A stretch of DNA of 64,000 bases from Lepidostoma basale (Eukaryota; Arthropoda; Insecta; Trichoptera; Lepidostomatidae). Of this stretch, positions 50,878 through 59,835 are shown one piece after another. Each line of letters starts with the position of its first letter. Within the stretch, counting starts at the first letter, position 1. The notes beneath the pieces are model-generated. The model searched no databases, was not told the DNA's origin, and was given only the letters and a program-made list of their open reading frames with translations. The stretch covers positions 124,001-188,000 of the forward strand of contig JAHDVF020001254.1 of the NCBI GenBank assembly GCA_022606425.2, in the 5' to 3' direction. The position numbers and the translations under genes are program-made.

Positions 50878-51095
50878 ACTAACTAACTAACTAACTAACT
50901 AACCATCACGCCATTTCCCCGGAGTGGTAGGCATAGGGGATGGATCGCCACAATGCTCTGTCCTGGCATACCTCTCGGGATTCCTCTACATTCATACATC
51001 GTACCATGCACGCACGTCGATTATTCCGACTTCGAATATGGCCACCTTATAGTAATTGATTAATTTGGTCATGCCATGTTTTCCTTTACAATACT
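50878..51095 (-). mobile_element. RTE-T subfamily 2 terminal fragment
   Basis: (CTAA)5 then CCATCACGCCATTTCCCC and the complement of the RTE-T end up to GTCATGCCATGTTTTCC. Subfamily 2 body with a TTAG tail, showing that the tail is not fixed by subfamily. Confidence 0.8.
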
Positions 51096-51118
51096 TTGTG
51101 TTTCATAATAATAAAATT

Positions 51119-51846
51119 TAACGAAACAAATTATGAATGTAGGAAAGTCAAAGGTGATGGTTTTTGAAAGGGAAGAGCAAATGACAGTGTGTAACATACT
51201 CGTAAGTGTGAACGAAGAGAATTTGGAGTAGGTGAGTGAATTTGTGTATTTAGGTAGCATGTTCACAGCGGATGGCCGAACGGATAATGACGTCGAAAGA
51301 AGGGTTGGTGCCGGTAACAAAGTGAATGGAACTTTAAAAATAGTTATTGGAAACAATATAAAATCAATGAAAACGAAAACGGCCGTTCACAATGGAGTTC
51401 GATCCCAACCCTATTGTATGGAAGCGAAGCATGGAACTGGCAAAAGAAGGATGAGAGCAGAATAAATGCGGTAGAGATGAGGTCCCTAAGACTTATGTGT
51501 GGTAAAACGATATACGACAGAATCTCGAATGCCGATATAAGAAAGGAATGTATAGCGGAAGAAGGTATTATGAACAAAATTATGAAAGGATCGCTGCGTT
51601 GGTTCGGACATATGGAGCGCATGGATGAAGAAAGAATGGTTTAAAAAGTATACGTTAATGATGTAAATGGAGTACGGAGTCACGGCAGGCCGAGGAAAAA
51701 ATGGCATGACCAAATTAATCAAATTTTAAAGGTTGGTCATGTAAGAAGTCGAAAGAATATGTAGGAAGCTAGAGAGCTTTGCCAGGATAGAGTAGTCTGA
51801 CGGTCCATTCTCTCTACCCCTGCGGGAAAACGGCTTTATGGTTTGC

Positions 51847-51886
<40 letters not shown>

Positions 51887-51900
51887 ATAACGAAACAAAT
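51119..51900 (+). mobile_element. RTE-T subfamily 2 LINE, 756 bp, 13-bp TSD
   Basis: TAACGAAACAAAT at 51119-51131 and 51888-51900 flanks the insert 51132-51887. Frames: VFEREEQMTVCN, FVYLGSMFTADGRTDNDVER, RVGAGNKVNGTLKIVIGN, AWNWQKKDESRINAVEMRSL, MNKIMKGSLRWFGHMERMDE. It ends in a (GTT)13 tail (51842-51886) instead of TTAG. Several frameshifts. It lies just upstream of a subfamily 3 copy. Confidence 0.88.
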
Positions 51901-52255
51901 GACGAAATAAAGAAGAAATGAATGCCAGATGATTGGAACACAAGTAAAATTTATAAAATAATCCCCGAGATGATTTGGACATATGGAACAAATGGACGAG
52001 AAAAAAATGGTTAAAATGTTGTATACACGCAGTGTAAGTGGTAAAAAAAGCCGTGGAAGACCAAGGAAAACATGTCACGACCAAGTTAATCATATACTAA
52101 GAGGCGGCCACATTCAATGTCGGAAAATCGACGAACATGCATGTTAAGTTGTATGAATGTAGAGGAAGAGGAAGAAAAGAATGTCAGTACAAAGCAGTAT
52201 GGCAATCCATCCTCTCTGCCTACCCCTCTGGGAGACGGCGTGATGGACAGTTAAG
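51901..52255 (+). mobile_element. RTE-T subfamily 3 LINE 3' end
   Basis: Plus strand: CCCCGAGATGATTTGGACATATGG (MERMD-like), AAGACCAAGGAAAACATGTC, GGCGGCCACATTC, then TGCCTACCCCTCTGGGAGAC, GGCGTGATGG. Multiple stops. Confidence 0.75.
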
Positions 52256-52257
52256 TT

Positions 52258-52432
52258 TATTAAATAAAACGATGTTGGTACTCTGTATATATTTTTCTAG
52301 CACACGTCACATATTAGGTGTTTGTATTTTGTTTAAAATATGTTGGTTAGTTTATATCGTTCTCCCGATGATGAATGTGTAAAACCTTCGAAACGCGTCG
52401 AAAAAAATTAACTCAAAAGTGTAAAAAACTGT
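52258..52432 (+). repeat. PAL-H single arm with hammerhead-like core
   Basis: CCGATGA (about 52363-52369), T, stem GAA/TTC with a long loop, GAAAC, GC, GTC (about 52385-52398). It is flanked by TCAAAAGTGTAAAAAACTGTG. Pairing is weaker than in PAL-B or PAL-C. Confidence 0.4.
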
Positions 52433-52434
52433 GT

Positions 52435-52875
52435 TTTGATTCATTAAAAATTGTCAAATTAAATTCATTTTTATTAGAATTGTTAGACATTTCTACATTT
52501 CGTATATTCGTTATATCCAGTAACTTTTTATAATTTTTTATAATTTCCAGTTTATTAATGCTACGTTTTTGTTATTAACGTGTAAAATTTCAAATCCGTA
52601 ATCTTTATTAACCGAATGAGGTGATTGGCGAATTTCAAAAAGTTATCTCGTATGTTTTTTATTTAGAAATTTAAATTCTAATTTTTATTTAGAAATTTAA
52701 ATTCTAATTTTCCTTTCATAAAATGATGATGAATTGTGACATAAGTTTGCTACAATCAAATAAGAGCTACATAAAAAATTTATCTAATTTAATTTTTGTA
52801 AAAACGTTTCATAAAAAGATTTATTATTATTGATAAATCAAATAGCCAATTAAATTTGCTTAATAAAAATAAGTA
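52435..52875. other. No gene recognised
   Basis: AT-rich. AATTTAAATTCTAATTTT repeats in tandem at about 52665-52710. Confidence 0.4.
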
Positions 52876-52877
52876 AT

Positions 52878-52950
52878 TGGTCATAATTCAAACCTAGGAG
52901 TTAATCATATACGGCGATATTACCACTGTGCCATGGAGGCCTTCAGCACA
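52878..52950 (-). mobile_element. tRNA-derived SINE head
   Basis: Minus strand: perfect A-box TGGCACAGTGG (52923-52933) and B-box-like GGTTTGAATTA (52884-52894), 28 nt apart. Acceptor-stem pairing is absent, so a SINE head or tRNA pseudogene. Confidence 0.55.
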
Positions 52951-53340
52951 TCGTATGTACAAATATGAAATATTTTTACAACATACGTAACCGCCAACCG
53001 GGATAGTCCACGGGGCTCGTTTAAAAGAGATATAATATAATCAGGTTATCTCTCAAAATATCCCAATAACTTTATCCAGCGTGAAGCGATACAAAATAAT
53101 GTATTTTCCTGTAATCTGTGGTGGGGGGGATATTTGCACTCGGCGTTAAGTGTGGGCCGTCCCCCCCTGGCCCTGTGGCGGCTATCAACATCTGGTTATG
53201 ATCGATCATTCCATACGGATAATGTAACATGAAAATATTTCTGGAAAAACTGAGAGAAATCTGTAAAATTTGAAAAGGAAAGGAAAGGAAAACACTGTGA
53301 TACTTCAACATTATTAAATATTTCAATTTATAACAAGGTT
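52951..53340. other. No gene supported; PAL-B extension scrap at 53285-53325
   Basis: A GC/AT-mixed stretch with G-runs at 53122-53130 and C-runs near 53160. ACACTGTGATACTTCAACATTATTAAATA matches the PAL-B extension. The 84-codon minus-strand ORF is not supported. Confidence 0.35.
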
Positions 53341-53900
53341 TTTTGTACGTATCATTGTGTATTTTTTTTAATTTGTCGCGACATAAGTTTTAATTTTTGG
53401 CACACCTAATGATACCAAAATTACGATGATGCCTAATGATACGGGGTTCGAATTGTCAGTAGGGTCGCGGCGAGTCACATCTTGCTGGAGGGTGTGATTC
53501 TATAAAATGCTGCGAAACACCCAGTTGCATTCCACCGGCAACACTACTGACTAGTCCAACTCGTTAGCGTCCCTGTCGCGAACCCCGGGCAATGGGATCA
53601 CACTCATAACCGTGGAATCACAGCAGATAACGAGGAGATGAAAGGCGAGTTTCTGGCGCCTCCAAAACAGATCCAACCAGCTAAGGGAAGGTAACCCCGA
53701 CAGAAAAATCCACCAGAGAAGTCAACGGGAAACCACTCTAGTCACCTTTTCCCAGGAATCACTATGGCACTATGGATTGCTGTAGTGATCGCCAACGTTG
53801 GGGGGCCTGGCACGGTACCAAAAGAAGAAGAAGAATGATACCAACGTGATATCGCGAAACCAACTCGTAAAAATAAATTTTTGATACATACAAATAATAG
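53340..53900. repeat. PAL-B-related element split by SINE-K
   Basis: Left part: AACAAGGTTTTTTGTACGTATCATTG..TTGTCGCGACATAAG and GATGATGCCTAATGATAC. After the SINE-K insertion it resumes CAACGTGATATCGCGAAACCAACTCG (about 53841-53866), so a worn CCTAATGATAC..GCGAAACC core is restored when the insert is removed. Confidence 0.5.
53435..53841 (+). mobile_element. SINE-K: non-coding element with RTE-3 tail, 8-bp TSD
   Basis: AATGATAC at 53435-53442 and 53834-53841 flanks the 391-bp insert. It opens with GGGGTTCGAATTGTC (a B-box match) and has CGCGAACCCCGGGCAATG, GGGAAGGTAACCCCGACAG, GGAAACCACTCTAGTCACC. It ends with GTGATCGCCAACGTTGG..CCTGGCACGGTACC and AAGAAGAAGAAG, the RTE-3 end. There is no long ORF. 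A second, inverted copy lies at 57485-57790. Confidence 0.75.
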
Positions 53901-53904
53901 TGTT

Positions 53905-54475
53905 TCAAATTTAAACATTCAATAAGTGAAACGGAAAATTAATCCAATATTGATAAAATTATTAGAGTCCTTTTCTTCAAATGTGGTGGTGTTACAAGGG
54001 CTACAAATACTAACTGCACCATTATACGGATCATCAGTTATTTTTTTTATACATTTATGACAACTTCAAAATATATTGTTTAACCAACCTACTAAGGGTG
54101 ATGCCGGTTGAGAAACAAATCGATTCATTTAATATGATCACCTACGAGAGAGACATTTTTTTAAGAAAATAAATTATATTAAAAAAAAAATCATAATAAT
54201 ATAGTGTAAAGAATTTTGAGTTGCGGTATTTTCAAAATTTGAAAGTTTTAGTTATATATTGAGATATGAGTGCGCGTTAACTTTTCCGAGTAGATTCAAA
54301 TATATGAGCAATATTACATATTTTCAAAACTCAACGCTTTCGAAAGTCAGCAATCATGTCATTCTTCTAGAATGGAATTCTCAAATTAAGAACAAAACTT
54401 TTAGTCTATTGAGAAGTGCCATGGGGAAATAAGCAAAGTGTTCATTTGTTTAATTTTCTTCACTGGGCTCACGAT
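53905..54475. other. No gene recognised
   Basis: AT-rich sequence; GTTGCGGTATTTTCAAAATT and similar unique words, no ORF. Confidence 0.4.
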
Positions 54476-54482
54476 TTTAAAC

Positions 54483-54620
54483 CTGTAATATACTCAAGAT
54501 AAGCGACATGATTGTTATCCGCTAGCTCCCCTACTATGGTGCACAGTGTTTCGTTTTGTACAAGTAAAACATCAAAAGTTATATCAACTTTTATTCGATT
54601 ATGTATTAATTTCCTTTTAA
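54483..54620 (-). CDS. Candidate internal exon, unknown protein
   Basis: Minus strand: acceptor CTTATTATTTTACAAG (AG at 54621-54622), 138 nt open in one frame (KRKLIHNRIKVDITFDVLLV, NETLCTIVGELADNNHVAYL, EYIT), then donor-like ACAG-GTTTAA. Its composition is protein-like and unlike the AT-rich surroundings. No family recognised; retroelement origin is possible. Confidence 0.25.
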
Positions 54621-54654
54621 CTTGTAAAATAATAAGTGTACAATCGGTCACCGT

Positions 54655-54965
54655 ACGTATTTCACAAGGACCAAAGTAGTTCTGAGAACTTCCGAGACGA
54701 ATACACTAGGGATAATAGCAGGCAAGACACCAAACTAAGGGAGATATGTGAGGATGAGAATATTATAAGATGGAGTAGACAGAAAGGGGAGGACTGGTGG
54801 GTCATGTCCAAAGAATGGACACAACCAAACTCCCCTATATTGCAAGACATAATCAGCCTCACGGGACACGTACTCGTGAAAACCTGAAGATGAAAGGACA
54901 GCTGGGAATCAACCTCGCAGGAGGAGCAACCCTCTGAAGAACAGACCATAAGAAGAAGAATATTT
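54655..54965 (+). mobile_element. RTE-5-like LINE 3' end, decayed
   Basis: Plus strand: VVLRTSETNTLG, IIAGKT, then decayed IREICE, PKNGHNQT and a GTLGINLAGGATL-like end with AGAAGAAGAATA (54951-54962). It matches 20000-20345 with many substitutions. Confidence 0.7.
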
Positions 54966-55110
54966 ATTGTTTCTTGAGCAATGATATAAAACTCCAACTC
55001 CATTAAATAATTATACTTATGACGTCTGTTTTCTAAAAAAATATTATATTTTATGTGTATGACAAGTTTCCCCTGTCTAAGGCATTATCAAATGTAGCGG
55101 TCAAATATTG
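54962..55110. repeat. PAL-P arm with extension
   Basis: ATTTATTGTTTCTTGAGCAATGATATAAAACTCC (extension), then ATGACGTCTGTTTTC, TATTATATTTTATG, GACAAGTTTCCCCTGTCTAAGGCATTATCAAATG. The core on the minus strand would be GCCTTAGACAGGGGAAAC-TT-GTC. Confidence 0.65.
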
Positions 55111-55194
55111 TTACGGTAAAACATATTTTTTAATGAATATTCAGATAATATAATTGTAAATAATTATTGATCGTTTTTTATAATTAAGTAAATT

Positions 55195-55335
55195 GTATAA
55201 TTAAGTAAATTAATTAAGTAAATTGTATAATTAAGTATAATTAAGTAAATTAACTAACTAACTAACTAACCACGCCACGTTTTCCTCGGTCTTTCTCTGT
55301 TTCTTGTTCCATTTACGTCTTATACATACTTTTTT
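55195..55335 (-). mobile_element. RTE-T terminal fragment beside AT-rich tandem repeat
   Basis: (AATTAAGTA)-type tandem repeat (about 55180-55250), then (CTAA)4, then CCACGCCACGTTTTCCTCGG and TTGTTCCATTTACGTC, complement of RTE-T with the last ~150 bp before the tail deleted. Confidence 0.65.
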
Positions 55336-55399
55336 GAATACTTTAATTGAAAAAAAACTTTAATCCTGTTAGAAAAATACGCTTTTTTATTCATATAAT

Positions 55400-55885
55400 A
55401 AATATATATGAATAAATAAAGCTTCGGCTTTATCAGGCTGTCTCGAGGAGACCATATGGAAGAATAAATATATGAGAACTGATAGTAAGGTTAGAATATA
55501 TGAAACCTGCGTAATTTTTATGCTGACATATAGCATTAAGGCCAGAGCGGATACCACAAGAACGAAGGTTAAAATGCGGGTGGCAGAGATGCGGACGCTG
55601 AGAACAATAGCAGGAACTCTTCGTGATAGGGTGAGGAACACGGCTATCCACGAAATCTGCAAGGTGGAAGTATCTTTAGATGGGACAGACAACGCAGAAG
55701 ATACTGGAATGCGCACGTGCAGATAATGGATCTCTCCAGAACCCCACACGCCGTGGCGCATCAGATTCCTGTTGGCTACTGTCCCCCGAAAGACCGCCAA
55801 AGAGATAGAGGAGTAGCTGGGAGTCAACTTTCCAAGAGAGGCCAACCTGACTGAAGAGATCAAATGTCTAAAAACAGAAGAAGAA
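55400..55885 (+). mobile_element. RTE-5 LINE 3' portion
   Basis: Frames: LRTDSKVRIYETCVIFMLTY, VAEMRTLRTIAGTLRDRVRN, TAIHEICKVE, a frameshift, then RRYWNAHVQIMDLSRTPHAV, HQIPVGYCPP and SQLSKRGQPD-like end, stop. The A/G-rich tail (AAACAGAAGAAGAAGAAG, 55871-55888) is where the next LINE begins. Confidence 0.82.
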
Positions 55886-55888
55886 GAA

Positions 55889-56272
55889 GGGAAAATACGA
55901 TCGACATGTGCGTTGACTGGGATAATATTGGACTAAGCTGGGCAGCTTTCGGAAACATGAGTTACATCCTTAAAAACCGGAAAATACCGATCAACCTGAA
56001 ACGAAAAGTCTTTGAAGCCTGCGTTCTGCCAGTTGGTACTTATGGTCTTGAAACTGTTACATTGTCCAAACAAAGTGCCGAGAAACTACGAGTGACCCAA
56101 AGAGCCATGTTAGGAATGCTTAAGAGACAGAGTCAGAAACGATACGGTGAGAGAAAAACAAAGGTCACTGACATCATCCACCGGGTGGCGACTCTAAAAT
56201 GGCAATGGGCGGGTCACGGCCTTTGTCCAGGAGTGGACGGGAATAAGCTGAGGAAGAAGAAGAAGTGCGTGT
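55889..56272 (+). mobile_element. RTE-2 LINE joined to the RTE-5 tail, internal deletion
   Basis: From ISLSWAAFGNMSYILKNRKI, VFEACVLPVGTYGLETVTLS, RVTQRAMLGMLKRQ, to TDIIHRVATLKWQWAGH. The code then jumps to CPGVDGN..LRKKKK (about 56217-56265), the last codons read in another frame. About 165 bp of the 15279-15830 sequence is missing at GGGTCACGGCC (56211-56221). It starts directly in the tail of the RTE-5 copy. Confidence 0.82.
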
Positions 56273-56645
56273 ATATTTTACCGAAAAGCACACTGTGCGT
56301 TTTGAACAGCGCCTGCGGGGAACGCCACCCACCTCCGCCCCCACTTCTCCATTGCTTCCCCAAAGCCAACGGCATGTTATTTACAAATCTGACAACACAA
56401 CTCCAAGGGCAAGAATAATGCAGAATGTATTGTTCTGTAATATTCGTGAGCATTTTGCACTCACTTCACAGCATAAAAAAGATTCTAACGTTACTTGTCG
56501 CTTTTGTGTTTTTATGCATTCTAATATAACGTCTTTCTATAAAAAAAATCAACCGCATAACATAAGGAATCTACACTTTTTATAATTAGATAAAATAATA
56601 CTTTTTAAAAATTAAAGTGTTTATAATCTAACAGAAGACTTTGAA
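56273..56645. other. No gene supported
   Basis: A C-rich run with CCACCTCCGCCCCCAC (about 56326-56345) is the only GC-rich part. The 106-codon ORF across it has no family. Confidence 0.35.
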
Positions 56646-56649
56646 AGCT

Positions 56650-56835
56650 GGACGTAAGCATTCATGAGTTTATATTTATAAATATATTTCACTTTACGAT
56701 AATTGTGGTTTGAGCCGATACGTACGTTTTTCACCCCATCCTAGCAACGTGAAACATGTCACTAAATAAATATATAAAATTTCGAATGAAGGCTCAAATA
56801 TATATATTTTAAATTCGTCAAATGTCATCATAATG
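56650..56835. repeat. PAL-type copy, unassigned subfamily
   Basis: Plus strand: CACCCCATCCTAGCAACGTGAAACATGTCAC (about 56731-56761), then ATATATAAAATTTCGAATGAAGGC. The GTGAAACATGTC block fits the shared pattern and the ends resemble PAL-P. Confidence 0.4.
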
Positions 56836-56985
56836 TTCACACTATCAACCGACTTAAATTGTTAATGAATGCTTTATAATCATAAATTTTAAAAATTCTT
56901 TAGATTAACATAAATCGTATGTTGTCTTGTGAAGAATTTATTTCAATAGCTAATATTCTTACTTATTTTTTTTTCTTCGCATTGG
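56836..56985. other. No gene recognised
   Basis: AT-rich spacer. Confidence 0.4.
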
Positions 56986-56987
56986 TT

Positions 56988-57258
56988 TGCAGCATAGTCT
57001 TGCTTCTCGTCCTCAACTGCCCTCTGTCTTTAACTCTTCAGCTCAACATATGAGATACGGTTCACGTCCTCGTACACCTGTTTAAGATATTCCCGTCGGT
57101 GGCGCATCCTATAATTTATCACCCCATCCATCCCCTCTAGTTTGATGTCCAGGAGACCCTTATGGCGCATAATGTGTCAAATCCATTGGGTTCGCCTCTC
57201 TGAGATGGTTTTGATAAGTTGTCTCCCTTTTTCGATTTTACTGAGGACCTCATCATTT
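56988..57258 (-). mobile_element. RTE-8 LINE C-terminal fragment
   Basis: Minus strand: KNDEVLSKIEKGRQLIKTIS, ERRTQWI, stop, HIMRHKGLLDIKLEGM, then HRREYLKQVYEDVNRISYVE. This equals the RTE C-terminal order EVL.R, RR..WIGH..RH..LL..I.EG and Y..Q...D. Related to 22140-22525. Confidence 0.7.
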
Positions 57259-57259
57259 T

Positions 57260-57480
57260 TTATGTAGCTAACTCCAGGAAATTCTTTTTTTGTAGCACAT
57301 TATATATTTATCTTAAATATATATCCTTTGTTTCGAAATTATATCTTTCGTGTATACACCATGTCTCACAAACGAATATTAAGATGATCCATACATATGT
57401 TTTGTAAAGATGTTTTCGGAACTTAAGATCTACATTATTTGATATTAAATCTTTGATTTTTTGTTGAGCGCAAGCTTTGC
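57260..57480. other. No gene recognised
   Basis: AT-rich spacer; a 62-codon ORF is not supported. Confidence 0.4.
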
Positions 57481-57484
57481 CTGA

Positions 57485-57850
57485 TGTATCTTCTTTCTGT
57501 GTCTTGTCAGGTCTCCCGAACGGTGACTATCACCCTTGAATAGGCCTCATGGTGATGACCTGGGGAAAAATATCCAGAGTGGTATCCCCTTTCCTTCTCT
57601 GGAGAATTTTCTGTCGGGGTTACCTTCCTTTAGCTGGGTGTATCCAGTTTTATGACGCTGGAAGCTCGCTATTTGTCCTCTCTCTATCTGCTATGGTACT
57701 AAGTAATATGTACCACATTGCCCGGGGTTCGCGGGGTCTTTAAAAGACCTCTCGTGGACGCTAGAGAGTTGTACTTGATAGTAGTGTTGCTGTTGTAAAT
57801 GCAACATGGCGCCTTACGACATTTTGTAGAGGCTTATGTTCCAACAAAAC
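57485..57850 (-). mobile_element. SINE-K, inverted second copy
   Basis: Read on the minus strand it matches 53443-53833: CAACACTACTATCAAG, CGCGAACCCCGGGCAATG (57714-57731), GGAAGGTAACCCCGACAG (57614-57631), and the RTE-3 end with CCTGACAAGACACAG and AAAGAAGAT (57488-57512). The 5' limit is not defined. Confidence 0.7.
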
Positions 57851-58025
57851 ATACCCCATCGTAGCCCTTCTACCCTTTTGAACCCCTGATGCCTGATGCC
57901 TTGCCTAATGTATGCAGTTGTCAATTTCACTTATTGTTCGACTCGTACAATTCCATGTGTTCCTACTCCCAAGTACAAAATCTTTCGAGTTTTGCAGTGT
58001 GGCTCCTAACATAAATTTTAATAAT
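57851..58025. other. No gene recognised
   Basis: Short unassigned spacer. Confidence 0.4.
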
Positions 58026-58029
58026 TTCG

Positions 58030-58505
58030 TAATATAAATAAAGCATAAAAGGAAAAGTGTACCGAACCGCCGTAAGACCTGCTATGCTCTACGGATCGGA
58101 ATTCTGAGCCGCAAGACGTCAAGAAGAACAGAGGCCGCACGTAGCAGAAATGAAGATGCTGAGGTGAGTTACGATGCTGGATAAAGCTAGAATTGAGCAC
58201 AGGTAGCCTGAAAATCGCTCTCATAGCGGAAAAAACTAGGGAACGTCGACTGCAGTGGTACGGCCATGTGAGCAGGAGGGACAATGAATACATTGTTCAC
58301 AAGACCCTGCAACTGAAAGACGGAAAGAGGGGAACAGGTCGGCCTCCTGCAACGTGGACGTCCACAGTTAGGAAGGACCTGAAGGTGCTGGGACTGGACA
58401 GCCAGATGACCCTGGATCGTGAGACTTGGCGGAGCCGTATTAAGAGAGCCGACCCCAAACAACGGCAAATGGCTAGGCGAAAGAATAAGTAATATAAATA
58501 ATGCT
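58030..58505 (+). mobile_element. RTE-4 LINE 3' end
   Basis: Plus strand: RKSVPNRRKTCYALRIGI-like start, VAEMKMLR, then KTRERRLQWYGHVSRRDNEY, IVHKTLQLKDGKRGTGRPPA, TWTSTVRKDLKVLGLDSQMT, ETWRSRIKRADPKQ and a RRKNK end. The last 99 codons are open. This copy supplies the undisturbed sequence that defines the CR1 insertion site at 9157. Confidence 0.82.
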
Positions 58506-58920
58506 AATACTTTATCACTCGTTAATACAATGAAGTTCTACTTATGAAAAGGTACCTTTATAGTTCAAGTAGTTTCAAAACTATGAAACAAAGTTTAGAG
58601 CCTCGAACTTTCACTTAATCGAACTGAATGTTGCATATTCTAAACTTCTTAACATATCGGAACGGGCGATAACATCATATGAATAGAAGGTAAATTGTAA
58701 ACTTTAGCAGAACATATTCAAATACTGACAAATTCGACAAATATACTATACCAGGTCAATTCAAAATAGTACTCGTATGTGATTATTGAGGTGATGCTTG
58801 GCTAGAATTGTTGTACTTGTGTTCCTTAAATAAGTTCTTTATTCAAGTGAATTAATTTTAAAACCTTCAAATGTTTAAAAAGATACACAATTTGAATTTC
58901 ACGCTGAATGTGTAATTTAT
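58506..58920. other. No gene recognised
   Basis: AT-rich spacer. Confidence 0.4.
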
Positions 58921-58924
58921 ATGA

Positions 58925-59085
58925 TAATTAATACGAATGAAAAAATATGTCTTCTAGTAGTTTTATTACAATTTATGGTAATGACATTTTCACCTTTCTA
59001 AGGCATTATGAAATGTCCTGTCTTAAAATATCTGTTTACATTCGTATCATTATTCAAGAAACAATACATATGACGTATACGACTT
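58925..59085. repeat. PAL-P palindromic copy
   Basis: TAATACGAATGAAAAAATATG, AGTTTTATTACAATTTATGG, GACATTTTCACCTTTCTAAGGCATTATGAAATG and the inverted end ACATTCGTATCATTATTC (about 59038-59056), then the extension AAGAAACAATACA. Confidence 0.6.
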
Positions 59086-59365
59086 ATACTAATATTCTTC
59101 TGAACTCCTAACAAACCAAATATAATAATATTATATTATATTTAATACAAATAATATTTGTTTTCATGCCACTTTGTTACATTTATTACAATAATCTTAT
59201 TAATTTCATAATATGAAACCACTAATTAAGTGCTTCATACGAAGTAAATAAATAATTATTCTTGTATATTTAATGAGTACGGTTTTTGGAAGCAATGCTA
59301 CAAAATTATATTCTTATAAATTTCTTACGTTTAAAAAAAACTTTTTTTATAATCAATAAAGTAGC
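59086..59365. other. No gene recognised
   Basis: AT-rich spacer. Confidence 0.4.
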
Positions 59366-59369
59366 GTAA

Positions 59370-59835
59370 CGTATTCTTCTTTCCGTGCCCTGTCAGGTCT
59401 CCCCTACGTTGACTATCACACTTGAGTAGGCCCCCCCGTCCTGGGTAACTCGGAACAGCTCCCTCACGGTCCTCAACCCCGTCCACTCTCGGATGTTCCT
59501 CAGCCAGGAAACCCGTCTTCTCCCAACACCTCGTCGACCCTCAATCCTACCCTCCAATATCAGATGTAATAGTGCGTACTTTTCGCCTCTCAGAACATGG
59601 CCCAAGTAGGACACTTTACGGACTTTGATGTTGCTCAGCAACTCTCTGTCAACTCTGGCTCTATGGAGAACGTTTGTGTTGCTGACCATGTCAGTCCAGG
59701 AGATGCGTAACATCCTTCGGTGTATCCACATCTCAAAGGTCTCTAATTGGTTCATAACATTGACTTTAAGGGTCCATGACTCCACCCCGTATACCAGCAC
59801 TGACCAAACATAGCATCTGACCATTCTTTGTCGTA
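59370..59835 (-). mobile_element. RTE-3 LINE 3' portion, open frame
   Basis: A 143-codon minus-strand frame: MVRCYVWSVLVYGVESWTLK, NQLETFEMWIHRRMLRISWT, VDRELLSNIKVRKVSYLGHV, EGRIEGRRGVGRRRVSWLRN, ending SSVIVNVGET, stop, then CCTGACAGGGCACGG and AAAGAAGAATAC. Best copy of the family in the window and source of the SINE-K tail. Confidence 0.87.
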
